DNA of 23,564 nt from Hyphomonadaceae bacterium UBA4763 (GTDB taxonomy: Bacteria; Pseudomonadota; Alphaproteobacteria; Caulobacterales; Aquidulcibacteraceae). This document shows positions 16,984-23,564 of this stretch, one piece after another. Positions within the stretch are counted from its first letter, which is position 1; each line of letters starts with the position of its first letter. The stretch covers positions 25,183 to 48,746 of the forward strand of contig DHHV01000092.1 of assembly GCA_002403455.1 (NCBI GenBank). The letters are read 5' to 3'. The position numbers were made by a program, and so were the translations under genes. Below the pieces are notes generated by a model, which ran no database searches, was not told the DNA's origin, and was given only the letters and a program-made list of their open reading frames with translations.

Positions 16984-18207
16984 ATGGCTGCCAAGATCAA
17001 AGTGCAAAATCCGGTCGTCGACATCGATGGCGACGAGATGACGCGGATCATTTGGCAGATGATCAAAGACCGGCTGATTTTCCCTTATCTTGACCTTGCC
17101 CTCGATTATTACGATCTCGGCATCGAATATCGCGATCAGACCGATGATAAAGTCACGGTCGACGCCGCCAACGCGATCAAACGCCATGGCGTTGGCGTTA
17201 AGTGCGCCACCATCACGCCGGACGAAGCGCGCGTGAAGGAATTCAGCCTCAAGCAGATGTGGAAATCGCCGAACGGGACGATCCGCAATATTCTGGGCGG
17301 TGTGGTATTTCGCGAACCGATCATTTGTAAAAACGTGCCGCGTTTGGTCCCTGGCTGGACGCAGCCGATCGTGATCGGCCGCCATGCTTTTGGCGATCAA
17401 TATCGCGCCACCGATTTCCGCGTGCCCGGCAAGGGCAAATTGTCGATCAAATGGGTGTCCGAAGACGGAACCAAGACGATCGAACATGACGTCTTCGATT
17501 TTCCGGACGAAGGCGTCGCGATGGCGATGTATAATCTCGATGATTCGATTCGCGATTTCGCGCGGGCCTGCTTTAACTTCGGCCTTGACCGTAAATGGCC
17601 GGTTTATCTGTCGACCAAGAACACGATCCTCAAAAAATATGACGGCCGTTTCAAGGACATCTTCCAGGAAGTGTTCGACGCCGAATTCAAAGCCCGCTTC
17701 GCCGAATTCAAAGGAACCTATGAGCATCGCTTGATCGATGACATGGTCGCTTCGGCGATGAAATGGTCGGGCGGCTATGTGTGGGCCTGCAAAAACTATG
17801 ACGGCGACGTGCAATCGGACACCGTTGCGCAAGGCTTCGGCTCGCTGGGCCTGATGACCTCGGTTTTGCTCACCCCCGACGGCAAAACGCTCGAAGCCGA
17901 GGCCGCTCATGGCACGGTGACGCGCCATTACCGCCAGCACCAGCGCGGCGAATCGACCTCGACCAATTCGATCGCCTCAATTTTTGCCTGGACGCGCGGG
18001 CTCGCCCATCGCGGCAAATTGGACGGCAATGCCGAGTTGGCGCGCTTTGCCGACGTGCTTGAAAAAGTTACCGTCGAAACCGTCGAAGCCGGCCAGATGA
18101 CCAAGGACCTCGCCGTGTTGGTCGGCGATGCGCAAGGCTGGCTGACCACCGAAGGCTTCCTCGACCGTGTCGCGCGCAATTTCGAAACGGCCTTCGCGAA
18201 GGGCTAA
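16984..18207 (+). CDS. icd: NADP-dependent isocitrate dehydrogenase, eukaryotic-like type
   Basis: Oxidatively decarboxylates isocitrate to 2-oxoglutarate in the TCA cycle, reducing NADP. The 407-residue product starts MAAKIKVQNPVVDIDGDEMT and belongs to the homodimeric type II family found in alphaproteobacteria and eukaryotes, not the E. coli type. The substrate site KSPNGTIRNILGG, the metal and substrate region CKNYDGDVQSDTVAQGFGSL and the cofactor region EAAHGTVTRHYRQHQRGEST are intact. A consensus ribosome-binding site AAGGAG stands 6 bases upstream. Its stop overlaps the stop of the convergent aldo/keto reductase gene by 4 bp. With acnA it supplies two successive cycle steps from this window. 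Confidence 0.97.
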   Translation: MAAKIKVQNPVVDIDGDEMTRIIWQMIKDRLIFPYLDLALDYYDLGIEYRDQTDDKVTVDAANAIKRHGVGVKCATITPDEARVKEFSLKQMWKSPNGTIRNILGGVVFREPIICKNVPRLVPGWTQPIVIGRHAFGDQYRATDFRVPGKGKLSIKWVSEDGTKTIEHDVFDFPDEGVAMAMYNLDDSIRDFARACFNFGLDRKWPVYLSTKNTILKKYDGRFKDIFQEVFDAEFKARFAEFKGTYEHRLIDDMVASAMKWSGGYVWACKNYDGDVQSDTVAQGFGSLGLMTSVLLTPDGKTLEAEAAHGTVTRHYRQHQRGESTSTNSIASIFAWTRGLAHRGKLDGNAELARFADVLEKVTVETVEAGQMTKDLAVLVGDAQGWLTTEGFLDRVARNFETAFAKG

Positions 18208-19058
18208 GCGACGCTTATTGGTTGGCGCAAGGCAAGGATATTGGCGCGCAAGCGGTGCGCGCTTGTCGTTGTCATGATGACGCAATCGCTTCGCGCAGCT
18301 GCAAAGCGCAGCGCTTCGGCTGACGTCAGAGCCGGTGGGACCGACAACTCCGGCGACGCCGCATGGTTCATGCGGCGATGCGCCGCGCGCGCCAGATAAA
18401 ACCAATCGGCCGGGCGCAGGATCGAGCGGGGCGGGCGCGGTCCCGCGCGTAACGCCTCAAAGCCCAGCAACACGACGGGCGTTCCCCGCGTGGCGGCATA
18501 AAGATGTTCTGCGCGCGTCGCGTCGCCCGCATGGATTGGCGCGAGGATCGCTTCGATACCGGGAAGGGTTAGCGCCGCCTCCACTTCCGGCCCGCGCCCG
18601 CAAACGCCGAAAGCGCCGATCAAGCCGGCGCCGCGCGCCTCCTGCGCAAAGTCGACAAAACCCGGCAGGTCTTTAACGCTCGGCCCATGCGCCAGCAACA
18701 GATCAATCTGCGCCATCCGCAGCCGCGACAGGCTACCGCGCAGACTGCGCGCCATGCCCTCCTGCGAAAAATCCTTGCGCAGACGCCCCATCGGGCCGGC
18801 GATCGTGCCGATCTTGGTGATCACCAGGCATTGCGCGCGCGGCAGCGTCTGAAACGCCGCGCCTAGCCGGCGTTCGGCCTCGCCCGCGCCATAAGAAGGG
18901 CCAGTGTCGAACACCCGCACGCCGTCTGCAAAAGCTTGCAAGACCAATTGCCGGGTCGCTTCGGGGCTAACGAGCGCTGTCGCCAAGGGTCCACTGACGC
19001 CAAACCCAAGCGGCGACTTCACTTCCGCCAGCCGCGCCCGAAAGCCGCTGCCGCTCAC
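18204..19058 (-). CDS. Aldo/keto reductase
   Basis: A probable NAD(P)H-dependent oxidoreductase with a TIM-barrel fold, cytoplasmic, substrate unknown. The 284-residue product has all four catalytic residues in their usual settings: Asp51 and Tyr56 in FDTGPSYGAGEAERRLG, Lys82 in VITKIG and His124 in LLLAHGP. FGVCGRGPEVEAAL is the usual strand-loop after the catalytic His. The C-terminal region (NHAASPELSVPPALTSAEAL, then CVIMTTTSAHRLRANILALR) holds the place of the cofactor-binding loop but is divergent. The start is GTG at 19058, overlapping the bolA stop as GTGA, so it is translated after bolA. The stop is TAG, overlapping icd tail to tail. Confidence 0.87.
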   Translation of the reverse strand: MSGSGFRARLAEVKSPLGFGVSGPLATALVSPEATRQLVLQAFADGVRVFDTGPSYGAGEAERRLGAAFQTLPRAQCLVITKIGTIAGPMGRLRKDFSQEGMARSLRGSLSRLRMAQIDLLLAHGPSVKDLPGFVDFAQEARGAGLIGAFGVCGRGPEVEAALTLPGIEAILAPIHAGDATRAEHLYAATRGTPVVLLGFEALRAGPRPPRSILRPADWFYLARAAHRRMNHAASPELSVPPALTSAEALRFAAARSDCVIMTTTSAHRLRANILALRQPISVA

Positions 19059-19288
19059 GCCTTGACGCTGGTTTCCAACGCCAGCGCGTGAAGAACCCCA
19101 CCCATCCGACCTTTCAGCGCCGCATAAACCATCTGGTGCTGCTGCACCCGGCTTTTGCCGGCAAACGCCGCCGAGGCGATGACCGCCTTATAATGGTCGC
19201 CGTCGCCGGCAAGATCAATAATTTCAATGTCCGCGTCGGGAAACTCCGCCCGCAGAAACGCCGTCAGATCGGTTTGCGTCATCGCCAT
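19055..19288 (-). CDS. bolA: BolA family protein
   Basis: A small regulator or Fe-S cluster partner of monothiol glutaredoxins. From ATG 19288 the product is 77 aa (MAMTQTDLTAFLRAEFPDAD); ATG 19282 would give 75 aa. The BolA core is plain: IEIIDLAGDGDHYKAVI with the conserved His, then SRVQQHQMVYAALKGRMGGV with the second His and the RVxxHxxVY signature. An in-frame ATG at 19327 is rejected: it would put the start 9 bp from a TATAAT box. The stop overlaps the GTG of the aldo/keto reductase. The grouping with AcnA and BioB, both Fe-S enzymes, fits a role in cluster supply but is only proximity. Confidence 0.93.
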   Translation of the reverse strand: MAMTQTDLTAFLRAEFPDADIEIIDLAGDGDHYKAVIASAAFAGKSRVQQHQMVYAALKGRMGGVLHALALETSVKA

Positions 19289-19320
19289 ATCCAGCCATGT
19301 AGCGGCTCCAATACCTGATT

Positions 19321-19500
19321 TCAACAATTTGAAAGATTATAGTTCGTTACAAATAAACTTATGGCGCCGACCTCATTTTGCTTCCTATTATCCGATATTC
19401 GAATGTCGATTTTACAAGATAAATGAGAAAAAAGATTTTTCTATGTAGAATTTATTTTAACGATAAAGATATTTACCATGGCACATTAATGTAAAAGGGC
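19321..19500. other. AT-rich intergenic island (about 29% GC)
   Basis: These 180 bases contain 53 G or C by hand count, far below the rest of the window. They form the core of the 407-bp gap between bolA (minus) and the LpxR-like gene (plus). I see a possible bolA promoter, a short 7-bp hairpin (AGAAAAA/TTTTTCT, 19426-19442) and no protein-like frame. The remainder of the gap (19550-19695) holds nothing I can name. Confidence 0.7.
19336..19341 (-). promoter_or_regulatory. Perfect -10 hexamer, probable bolA promoter
   Basis: On the minus strand 19341-19336 reads TATAAT, an exact -10. At 16 to 18 bp upstream there is no good -35, so it may depend on an activator or another sigma factor. Start of transcription near 19329 would leave about 40 nt before the bolA ATG at 19288. 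Confidence 0.4.
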
Positions 19501-19504
19501 AAAT

Positions 19505-19549
19505 ATGACTCAGCCCGGCTTCGAGTTAACGGATCTGGTCACGCCTTAA
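19505..19549 (+). CDS. Possible 14-residue leader peptide
   Basis: ATG at 19505 opens a 14-codon frame reading MTQPGFELTDLVTP, ending in TAA at 19547-19549. AAAAGGG at 19493-19499 is a good ribosome-binding site 5 bases before it. It is 147 bp upstream of the LpxR-like gene on the same strand. It could be a chance frame, a leader peptide or a small protein. No known family is recognised. Confidence 0.25.
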   Translation: MTQPGFELTDLVTP

Positions 19550-19695
19550 CGCAATTTTTATGTCTCGATGCGACCGATTGACGCGATCGTGGCGGCTCGA
19601 CGAACGCGGTAGAGACAAGCAACCAAATTTACGGTTTGTTTACGCGGATCACGAAGCCTTCACAGATGCGTGTTACCAAGTCGATCGCCGAGTGA

Positions 19696-20523
19696 ATGGT
19701 AGAGCGAATGCGAAAGAAGCTCATGTCGGTCTTGATTACCGGGTTAGCGATGGGATTGGCCTGCGGCGAATGCGCGGCGCAATCCGCCGTAACCGGTGAC
19801 GACGCCCAGTCGACGCGTTTTTCCGGCCTCGTCGGCCGCTTCGCCGCGCAAGCCGCAAGAACCGCAAACCCAGCCCCGGCCAAGTCGACGGTGGATTTCG
19901 CGCCTGGAGGCGGCCGCGATTTCAGCTTCGGAACCGCCGCCTCGCCGGCCAAAGCGGCCGATGTGTTTGCGCCGGGCTCGCGCGCGGGTTCGATCGCCAA
20001 TGCAATTTCCGGCGGCGAACCGCAGGGCTTGGATCAACGGGAAGCCTTGTTGCACGCCAGCGAAACGCTCGACTTTAGCGCGGGGCGCGAATTCATCGCC
20101 TCGGGCGCGGCGACCGGATTTGGCGTTGATCTCGGCTTTCAGCCGCGCGTCCAATTCGCCACCAGCCTGTTTGGCGAGTTCCGCGGCGCAGGCGCCGAAG
20201 TGCGGATTGGCCGGTTGCACATCGATCCGCGCGCGGCCGAGGGCGAGCACAAATCCCGCTTTTACGCCTTCGGGTCGGTAGACGGCTCGGCGGTGATCTG
20301 GAATGTCGCCGATTCTGGCAGGTTCGGCGCGAGCAGCGCGCTGAATTACGACGTGCAGCGGATTACCGTTGGCGATGCGCAAGCTGGCCTTGCCTATGAA
20401 CGCTGGGGCTTGCAGTTCTCCGCCGGTTATCTGCGCCGCGAACTGCATTTCAATGCGGCCGGCGGGGAGAACGCCGCCGACACCTTCCATTATGGCGCGC
20501 TGTCCATCTCGTTTAAGCGGTAA
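19696..20523 (+). CDS. Exported outer-membrane beta-barrel protein, LpxR (lipid A 3-O-deacylase)-like
   Basis: A 275-residue protein with a signal peptide (MRKKLMSVLITGLAMGLACG, cleavage likely after ECAA). Residues 30-120 are low-complexity, rich in Ala, Gly and Pro, and look disordered. From about 140 the sequence alternates as beta-strands: GFGVDLGFQPRVQFATSLFG, AEVRIGRLHID, FYAFGSVDGSAVIWNVADSG, QRITVGDAQAGLAYERWGLQ and a terminal FHYGALSISFKR, ending in an aromatic-basic outer-membrane signature. The YAFGSVDGSAVIWN block resembles the LpxR family, in which a His and Ser catalyse deacylation, but I cannot place those residues with confidence. Three in-frame ATGs (19696, 19708, 19723) are possible starts; 19708 gives the cleanest signal peptide. 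No neighbour shares its role. Confidence 0.65.
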   Translation: MVERMRKKLMSVLITGLAMGLACGECAAQSAVTGDDAQSTRFSGLVGRFAAQAARTANPAPAKSTVDFAPGGGRDFSFGTAASPAKAADVFAPGSRAGSIANAISGGEPQGLDQREALLHASETLDFSAGREFIASGAATGFGVDLGFQPRVQFATSLFGEFRGAGAEVRIGRLHIDPRAAEGEHKSRFYAFGSVDGSAVIWNVADSGRFGASSALNYDVQRITVGDAQAGLAYERWGLQFSAGYLRRELHFNAAGGENAADTFHYGALSISFKR

Positions 20524-20535
20524 GTTGTCTCCCGC

Positions 20536-21243
20536 TCAAATCGCGATAAGCAAAGGCTCGTTTTCGTCGCGCGGCTGCGTCAGCAGCGCGGCCAGCGCCC
20601 GCGCCGCAATGGCTGGATCAATCTGGCGCTCCGGCGGCTCGCCCGGCATGTGATCGCGGCGGATTTGCGTGCGCAAGGGACCCGGTTCGATCAAACGCAC
20701 CCGAATAGAACTGCGCGTTCGCTCCGCCGCATAGGCCGCGACGATCGCCTCCATTGCCGCTTTGCTGGCCGCATAGGGCGCCCAAAAGGGATCGGCGCTG
20801 CGCGCCTGCGCGCAAGTGACAAACGCCGCCTCGGCTTGCGCGGCGAGACGCAATAACGGGTCCATGGCGCGGATCAACCGCTGCGTCGCCAGCGCATTGA
20901 CCGCCATCGCCGCCTCGAAATCGGCCGGCTTGATTTGCGCGACCGGCGTTGCCGGCCCCGCCCGCGCCGCGCAATGGACAAGCGCGTCAAGCCGACCAAA
21001 CCGCTCGAAAATCACCCCGCCGAGGCGATCGATCGCCTCGCCAACGCTCAAATCCAGCGGAACCAAGGTCAGCCGCGCCCCGGTCGCGGCGCGCCCCTGG
21101 TCGTCCAGCGCTTCGAGCCTTTTCACCGCCCGCCCCGTCGCGATCACGTGATAGCCGGTTTTGGCAAGCTCCAAGGCCAGCGCGCCGCCGAGGCCGCCGC
21201 TCGCGCCCGTCACCAGCGCAATCGGCGCGGTCTCATTCGTCAT
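20536..21243 (-). CDS. Short-chain dehydrogenase/reductase, active-site Ser replaced by Cys
   Basis: A Rossmann-fold oxidoreductase of 235 aa, cytoplasmic, substrate unknown. The cofactor motif TGASGGLG is at 12-19, LVHCAARAG takes the place of NNAG, Asn116 is in AVNALA, and the catalytic pair is Tyr157 and Lys161 in YAASKAA. Counting 13 residues back from the Tyr, where the catalytic Ser normally stands, gives Cys144 in FVTCAQARS. ATHVIATGR-type residues after strand 2 (YHVIATGRAVKRLE) suggest NADP. The sequence is closest in feel to the YciK group. It starts 3 bp after the purF stop (TAA, AAC, ATG) and is the last gene of radA-cvpA-purF-SDR, an order common in this order of bacteria. Confidence 0.9.
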   Translation of the reverse strand: MTNETAPIALVTGASGGLGGALALELAKTGYHVIATGRAVKRLEALDDQGRAATGARLTLVPLDLSVGEAIDRLGGVIFERFGRLDALVHCAARAGPATPVAQIKPADFEAAMAVNALATQRLIRAMDPLLRLAAQAEAAFVTCAQARSADPFWAPYAASKAAMEAIVAAYAAERTRSSIRVRLIEPGPLRTQIRRDHMPGEPPERQIDPAIAARALAALLTQPRDENEPLLIAI

Positions 21244-21246
21244 GTT

Positions 21247-22722
21247 TTATTCCAGGAAAGAGAGTTGGACGTCCTTGGCCGCTTCGTCATTGCCAAAATC
21301 GGTCAGTGTGGTTGGATATTCGCCGGTAAAGCAATGATCGGCAAAGGCCGGCGCATCGGTCTTGCGCTCATTCTCGCCCAGGGCCCAATACATGCCGTCG
21401 ATCGACAAAAAACCCAAACTGTCGACCTCCAATTTCTTGGCGATCTTTTTCGGCGAGTGCTTGGCGGCGATCAGGTCTTCGCGATTGGGCATGTCGATGC
21501 CGTAGAAATCCGGCCATTGGATCGGCGGGCTCGCTACTCGAAAGTGCACTTCGGCAGCGCCAGCGTCGCGCACCAATTGCACGATCTGGGCCGAGGTGGT
21601 GCCGCGCACGATGGAATCATCGACCAATACGACGCGCTTGCCGGCGAGCTGACTGCGATTGGCGTTATGCTTTCGGCGCACCGAGAGTTTGCGGCCGCTG
21701 GCGGTCGGCTCGATAAAGGTGCGCCCCACATAATGGCTGCGGATAATGCCCATCTGGAACGGCGCTTGCGCGGTTTCGGCATAGCCGATCGCCGCCGGCA
21801 CGCCGGAATCCGGCACCGGCACGATCACGTCAGCTGGAACAGGATGCTCTTCCGCCAGCCTTTGGCCAAAGCGCCGGCGCACGTCATAGACGCTGCGCCC
21901 ATTCACGATCGAATCGGGGCGCGCAAAATAGATATATTCGAACACGCACGGGCGGGGCGGCTTTGGCGCAAACGGCTTTTGGCTCTCCACGCCGCGCTCG
22001 GACAGCACCAAAACCTCGCCCGGGAGCACGTCGCGGACGAACTTTGCGCCGACGAGGTCCAGCGCGCAAGTCTCCGAGCAGACCACGGGCGCTCCCTCCA
22101 ATTCCCCCAGCACCAGCGGGCGAATGCCGACCGGATCGCGCGCCGCCAACACGCCGCCGGCCGTCAAAGCGACCAGCGCATAGGCCCCTTCGAGGGCCGA
22201 GAGCGCTTCGATGAATCGATCAATCATGGTGGCGCGCACGGCTTGCGCCATCAAATGCAAGATCACTTCGGTGTCGGTCGTGCTTTGAAAGATCGCTCCG
22301 CGCGCCGTGAGCAGCGCCCGCAGCGCCCGCGCATTGGTGATATTGCCGTTATGAGCGATCGCAACGCCGCCAACGCCGAGATCGGCATAAAGCGGATGAT
22401 TGTTGCGAATGGTTGGCTCGCCTTGCGTCGAATAGCGCGTATGGCCAATCGCCGCGCGCCCTTTTAGGCGGTCGGCGACGCCCGGGCGCATCAGCGTGTC
22501 GCCGACCAAGCCCATATGCCGCTCGGTATGAAAGCGTTTGCCGTCAAAAGAGGCGATGCCGCAGCCTTCTTGGCCGCGATGCTGCAAGGCATGGACGCCA
22601 TGAATGGCGATTGCGCCGGCGAGGTCATCGCCGACGATCCCGAACACGCCGCATTTCTCGCGCAATTCATGACGCCAAGGGACAAAGTCGCTCGGCGCGC
22701 TGGGGGGCAAAATCAAGGTCAA
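21247..22722 (-). CDS. purF: Amidophosphoribosyltransferase PurF
   Basis: Makes 5-phosphoribosylamine from PRPP and glutamine, the first committed step of purine synthesis. The glutaminase nucleophile is Cys24 in EKCGVFGIVGDD, so a 23-residue propeptide is removed. GVHALQHRGQEGCGIASFDG and GHTRYSTQGEPTIRNNHPL follow, and the PRPP loop is VVLVDDSIVRGTTS. The 491-aa length is usual. Of the four Fe-S ligands of the Bacillus enzyme only the one in CVFEYIYFARPDS seems kept; the C-terminal CFTGEYP lacks the paired Cys, so a cluster is unlikely. There is no ATG before Cys24: the start must be TTG at 22722 (overlapping the cvpA stop as TTGA) or one of two TTGs close behind. GACGGA upstream is a weak ribosome-binding site. 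Confidence 0.95.
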   Translation of the reverse strand: MTLILPPSAPSDFVPWRHELREKCGVFGIVGDDLAGAIAIHGVHALQHRGQEGCGIASFDGKRFHTERHMGLVGDTLMRPGVADRLKGRAAIGHTRYSTQGEPTIRNNHPLYADLGVGGVAIAHNGNITNARALRALLTARGAIFQSTTDTEVILHLMAQAVRATMIDRFIEALSALEGAYALVALTAGGVLAARDPVGIRPLVLGELEGAPVVCSETCALDLVGAKFVRDVLPGEVLVLSERGVESQKPFAPKPPRPCVFEYIYFARPDSIVNGRSVYDVRRRFGQRLAEEHPVPADVIVPVPDSGVPAAIGYAETAQAPFQMGIIRSHYVGRTFIEPTASGRKLSVRRKHNANRSQLAGKRVVLVDDSIVRGTTSAQIVQLVRDAGAAEVHFRVASPPIQWPDFYGIDMPNREDLIAAKHSPKKIAKKLEVDSLGFLSIDGMYWALGENERKTDAPAFADHCFTGEYPTTLTDFGNDEAAKDVQLSFLE

Positions 22723-23258
22723 ATATCCGTCGGAGGATCGGTCAAAACCGGCGCTTGTCTGAGCGACTCGAGCGCCTGCGGCGCCACCACGCTTAAAGCA
22801 TTCGCCCCGGCGTTGAAATATGGAAACAAGCGCGCTTCCTCCAACCAGGGCGGGCGGGCGTCATCGCCGACCACGCCGAGGATCAACAACACCGCCAGCG
22901 ACATGATGATAAACCCGCGCAACGCGCCAAAACCGGCGCCCGCGACGCGGTCCAGCGCGCTGATCGAATCGCTTTTCAACAATTGCGTGCGCAAGATGTT
23001 GATCAACACCGACACGATTAGAAAGACGACCGCGAACAGGCCCAAGGCCGCCACCGCCAGCGCGCCGAGCGGCTCATCGATCCATTGCTGCGCGTAAGGC
23101 AGCACAATGGGAAGGCCATAAAGCGTTGCCCAGGTCGCGGCGATCAAGGCGATGATCGAGCATACTTCTTGAATGAAGCCACGCGCCAGCCCAAACAACA
23201 ACGACAACAAAATCGCGCCGAGCGCCGCCGCGTCGAACCAATTCAGCTCAAGATCCAT
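22719..23258 (-). CDS. cvpA: CvpA family inner-membrane protein
   Basis: A 179-residue membrane protein with four hydrophobic segments, around residues 10-28 (AALGAILLSLLFGLARGF), 30-55, 65-88 (GALAVAALGLFAVVFLIVSV) and 105-130 (GFGALRGFIIMSLAVLLILG). The motif FGLARGFIQEV and the later SALDRVAGAGFGALRG are the two CvpA hallmarks. Members are linked to colicin V secretion in E. coli and to envelope stress; the biochemical role is not known. It has an excellent ribosome-binding site, GGAGGG, 7 bases upstream. Its start overlaps the radA end by 11 bp and its stop overlaps the purF start, the same linkage as in E. coli (cvpA-purF). Confidence 0.94.
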   Translation of the reverse strand: MDLELNWFDAAALGAILLSLLFGLARGFIQEVCSIIALIAATWATLYGLPIVLPYAQQWIDEPLGALAVAALGLFAVVFLIVSVLINILRTQLLKSDSISALDRVAGAGFGALRGFIIMSLAVLLILGVVGDDARPPWLEEARLFPYFNAGANALSVVAPQALESLRQAPVLTDPPTDI

Positions 23259-23564
23259 GGCGCTTCCCTCCGCGTCCGCCGATCATCTCTATTAGCCCCG
23301 CAATATGGGTCAGTCCATGCGCCTCGCGCGGCAATGCCTCATGGCGGGCGGCGATCGCGCGCGGAAAGCCAAGCTTGGCCGCCTCTTTGATACGCGCATC
23401 CATCCGTCCGACCGGGCGGATATCGCCGGAAAGAGCGATTTCGCCAAAAAAAACGCTGTCCTGCGGCAAAGGCGTATCGAGGGCCGAGGACAGCAAGGCC
23501 GCCGCCGCGGCAAGGTCTGCGCCGGGCTCGGCGATGCGATAGCCGCCCGCCACGCTCAAATAGA
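23248..23564 (-). CDS. radA: DNA repair protein RadA, C-terminal part (5' end outside window)
   Basis: The C-terminal Lon-protease-like domain of the RadA/Sms helicase that drives branch migration in recombination. The frame runs off the right edge. The visible 105 residues include YLSVAGGYRIAEPGADLAAA, then FFGEIALSGDIRPVGRMDAR and IKEAAKLGFPRAIAARH, the conserved RadA tail. The KNRFG and RecA motifs lie beyond the window. The end overlaps the first 11 bases of cvpA, so the genes are co-transcribed. Confidence 0.92.
   Translation of the reverse strand, partial: YLSVAGGYRIAEPGADLAAAAALLSSALDTPLPQDSVFFGEIALSGDIRPVGRMDARIKEAAKLGFPRAIAARHEALPREAHGLTHIAGLIEMIGGRGGKRHGS

Noticed and set aside
16837..17940. 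Long minus-strand frame opposite icd (367 codons)
   Set aside because: The icd strand has full family motifs and a consensus ribosome-binding site; the antisense frame has neither.
19696..19770. Possible lipoprotein signal (GLACGE) in the LpxR-like protein
   Set aside because: The residue at -3 from Cys is Gly, not Leu or similar, and a normal cleavage site follows.
20935..22467. Long plus-strand open frame (510 codons) opposite purF
   Set aside because: It is a high-GC shadow of a strongly recognised gene; its translation is rich in Arg, His and Ala and has no domain.

Overview
The window looks like an ordinary chromosomal segment of an alphaproteobacterium, most likely of the order Hyphomicrobiales (Rhizobiales). 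The evidence is the GC-rich coding sequence with AT-poorer gaps, the radA-cvpA-purF-SDR gene order, a eukaryotic-type NADP isocitrate dehydrogenase, a perfect CtrA box in front of flagellar genes, and one copy of a palindromic intergenic repeat (core GAACCGGTTC, arms GCATTTTC/GAAAATGC) that I recognise from that order. Genus is not decidable from the sequence. I see no tRNA, rRNA, CRISPR array, transposase or phage gene.

Layout. 1-1659 (minus): a two-gene ABC exporter, ATPase then permease; the permease runs off the left edge. 1685-1728: the palindromic repeat. 1839-5383 (minus): pccB-pccA, the two subunits of propionyl-CoA carboxylase. 5528-6166 (minus): a low-GC SAM-dependent methyltransferase, divergent from 6334-7541 (plus), a flgB-flgC-fliE flagellar rod cassette, with a CtrA box between them. 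7566-11236 (minus): acnA-bioB with overlapping stop and start. 11401-13194 (minus): a patatin-like phospholipase with a degenerate cyclic-nucleotide-binding domain. 13301-14713 (plus): an exported SxxK serine hydrolase, preceded by a terminator-like hairpin. 14774-15952 (minus): an exported protein of unknown function with a TonB-C-like tail. 16054-16818 (minus): a TrmJ-type RNA methyltransferase, divergent from icd at 16984-18207 (plus). 18204-19288 (minus): bolA and an aldo/keto reductase. 19289-19695: the one long gap, part of it about 29% GC. 19696-20523 (plus): an exported, probably outer-membrane beta-barrel protein resembling lipid A deacylases. 20536-23564 (minus): radA (partial)-cvpA-purF-SDR.

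How the genes fit together. Most of the window is central metabolism. AcnA and Icd are consecutive TCA-cycle enzymes. PccBA carboxylates propionyl-CoA to methylmalonyl-CoA, which can feed the cycle. BioB makes the biotin that PccA carries on Lys632. AcnA and BioB both need Fe-S clusters, and BolA-family proteins take part in Fe-S trafficking. PurF is the committed step of purine synthesis.

I did not find a convincing new multi-gene system. The items most worth a second look are the CtrA box shared by a low-GC methyltransferase and the flagellar cassette, the perfect 12-bp hairpin with a T-run placed just before the serine hydrolase, the AT-rich island with a 14-residue ORF between bolA and the LpxR-like gene, the 16-bp palindrome in the acnA leader, and an SDR with Cys where the catalytic Ser should be.
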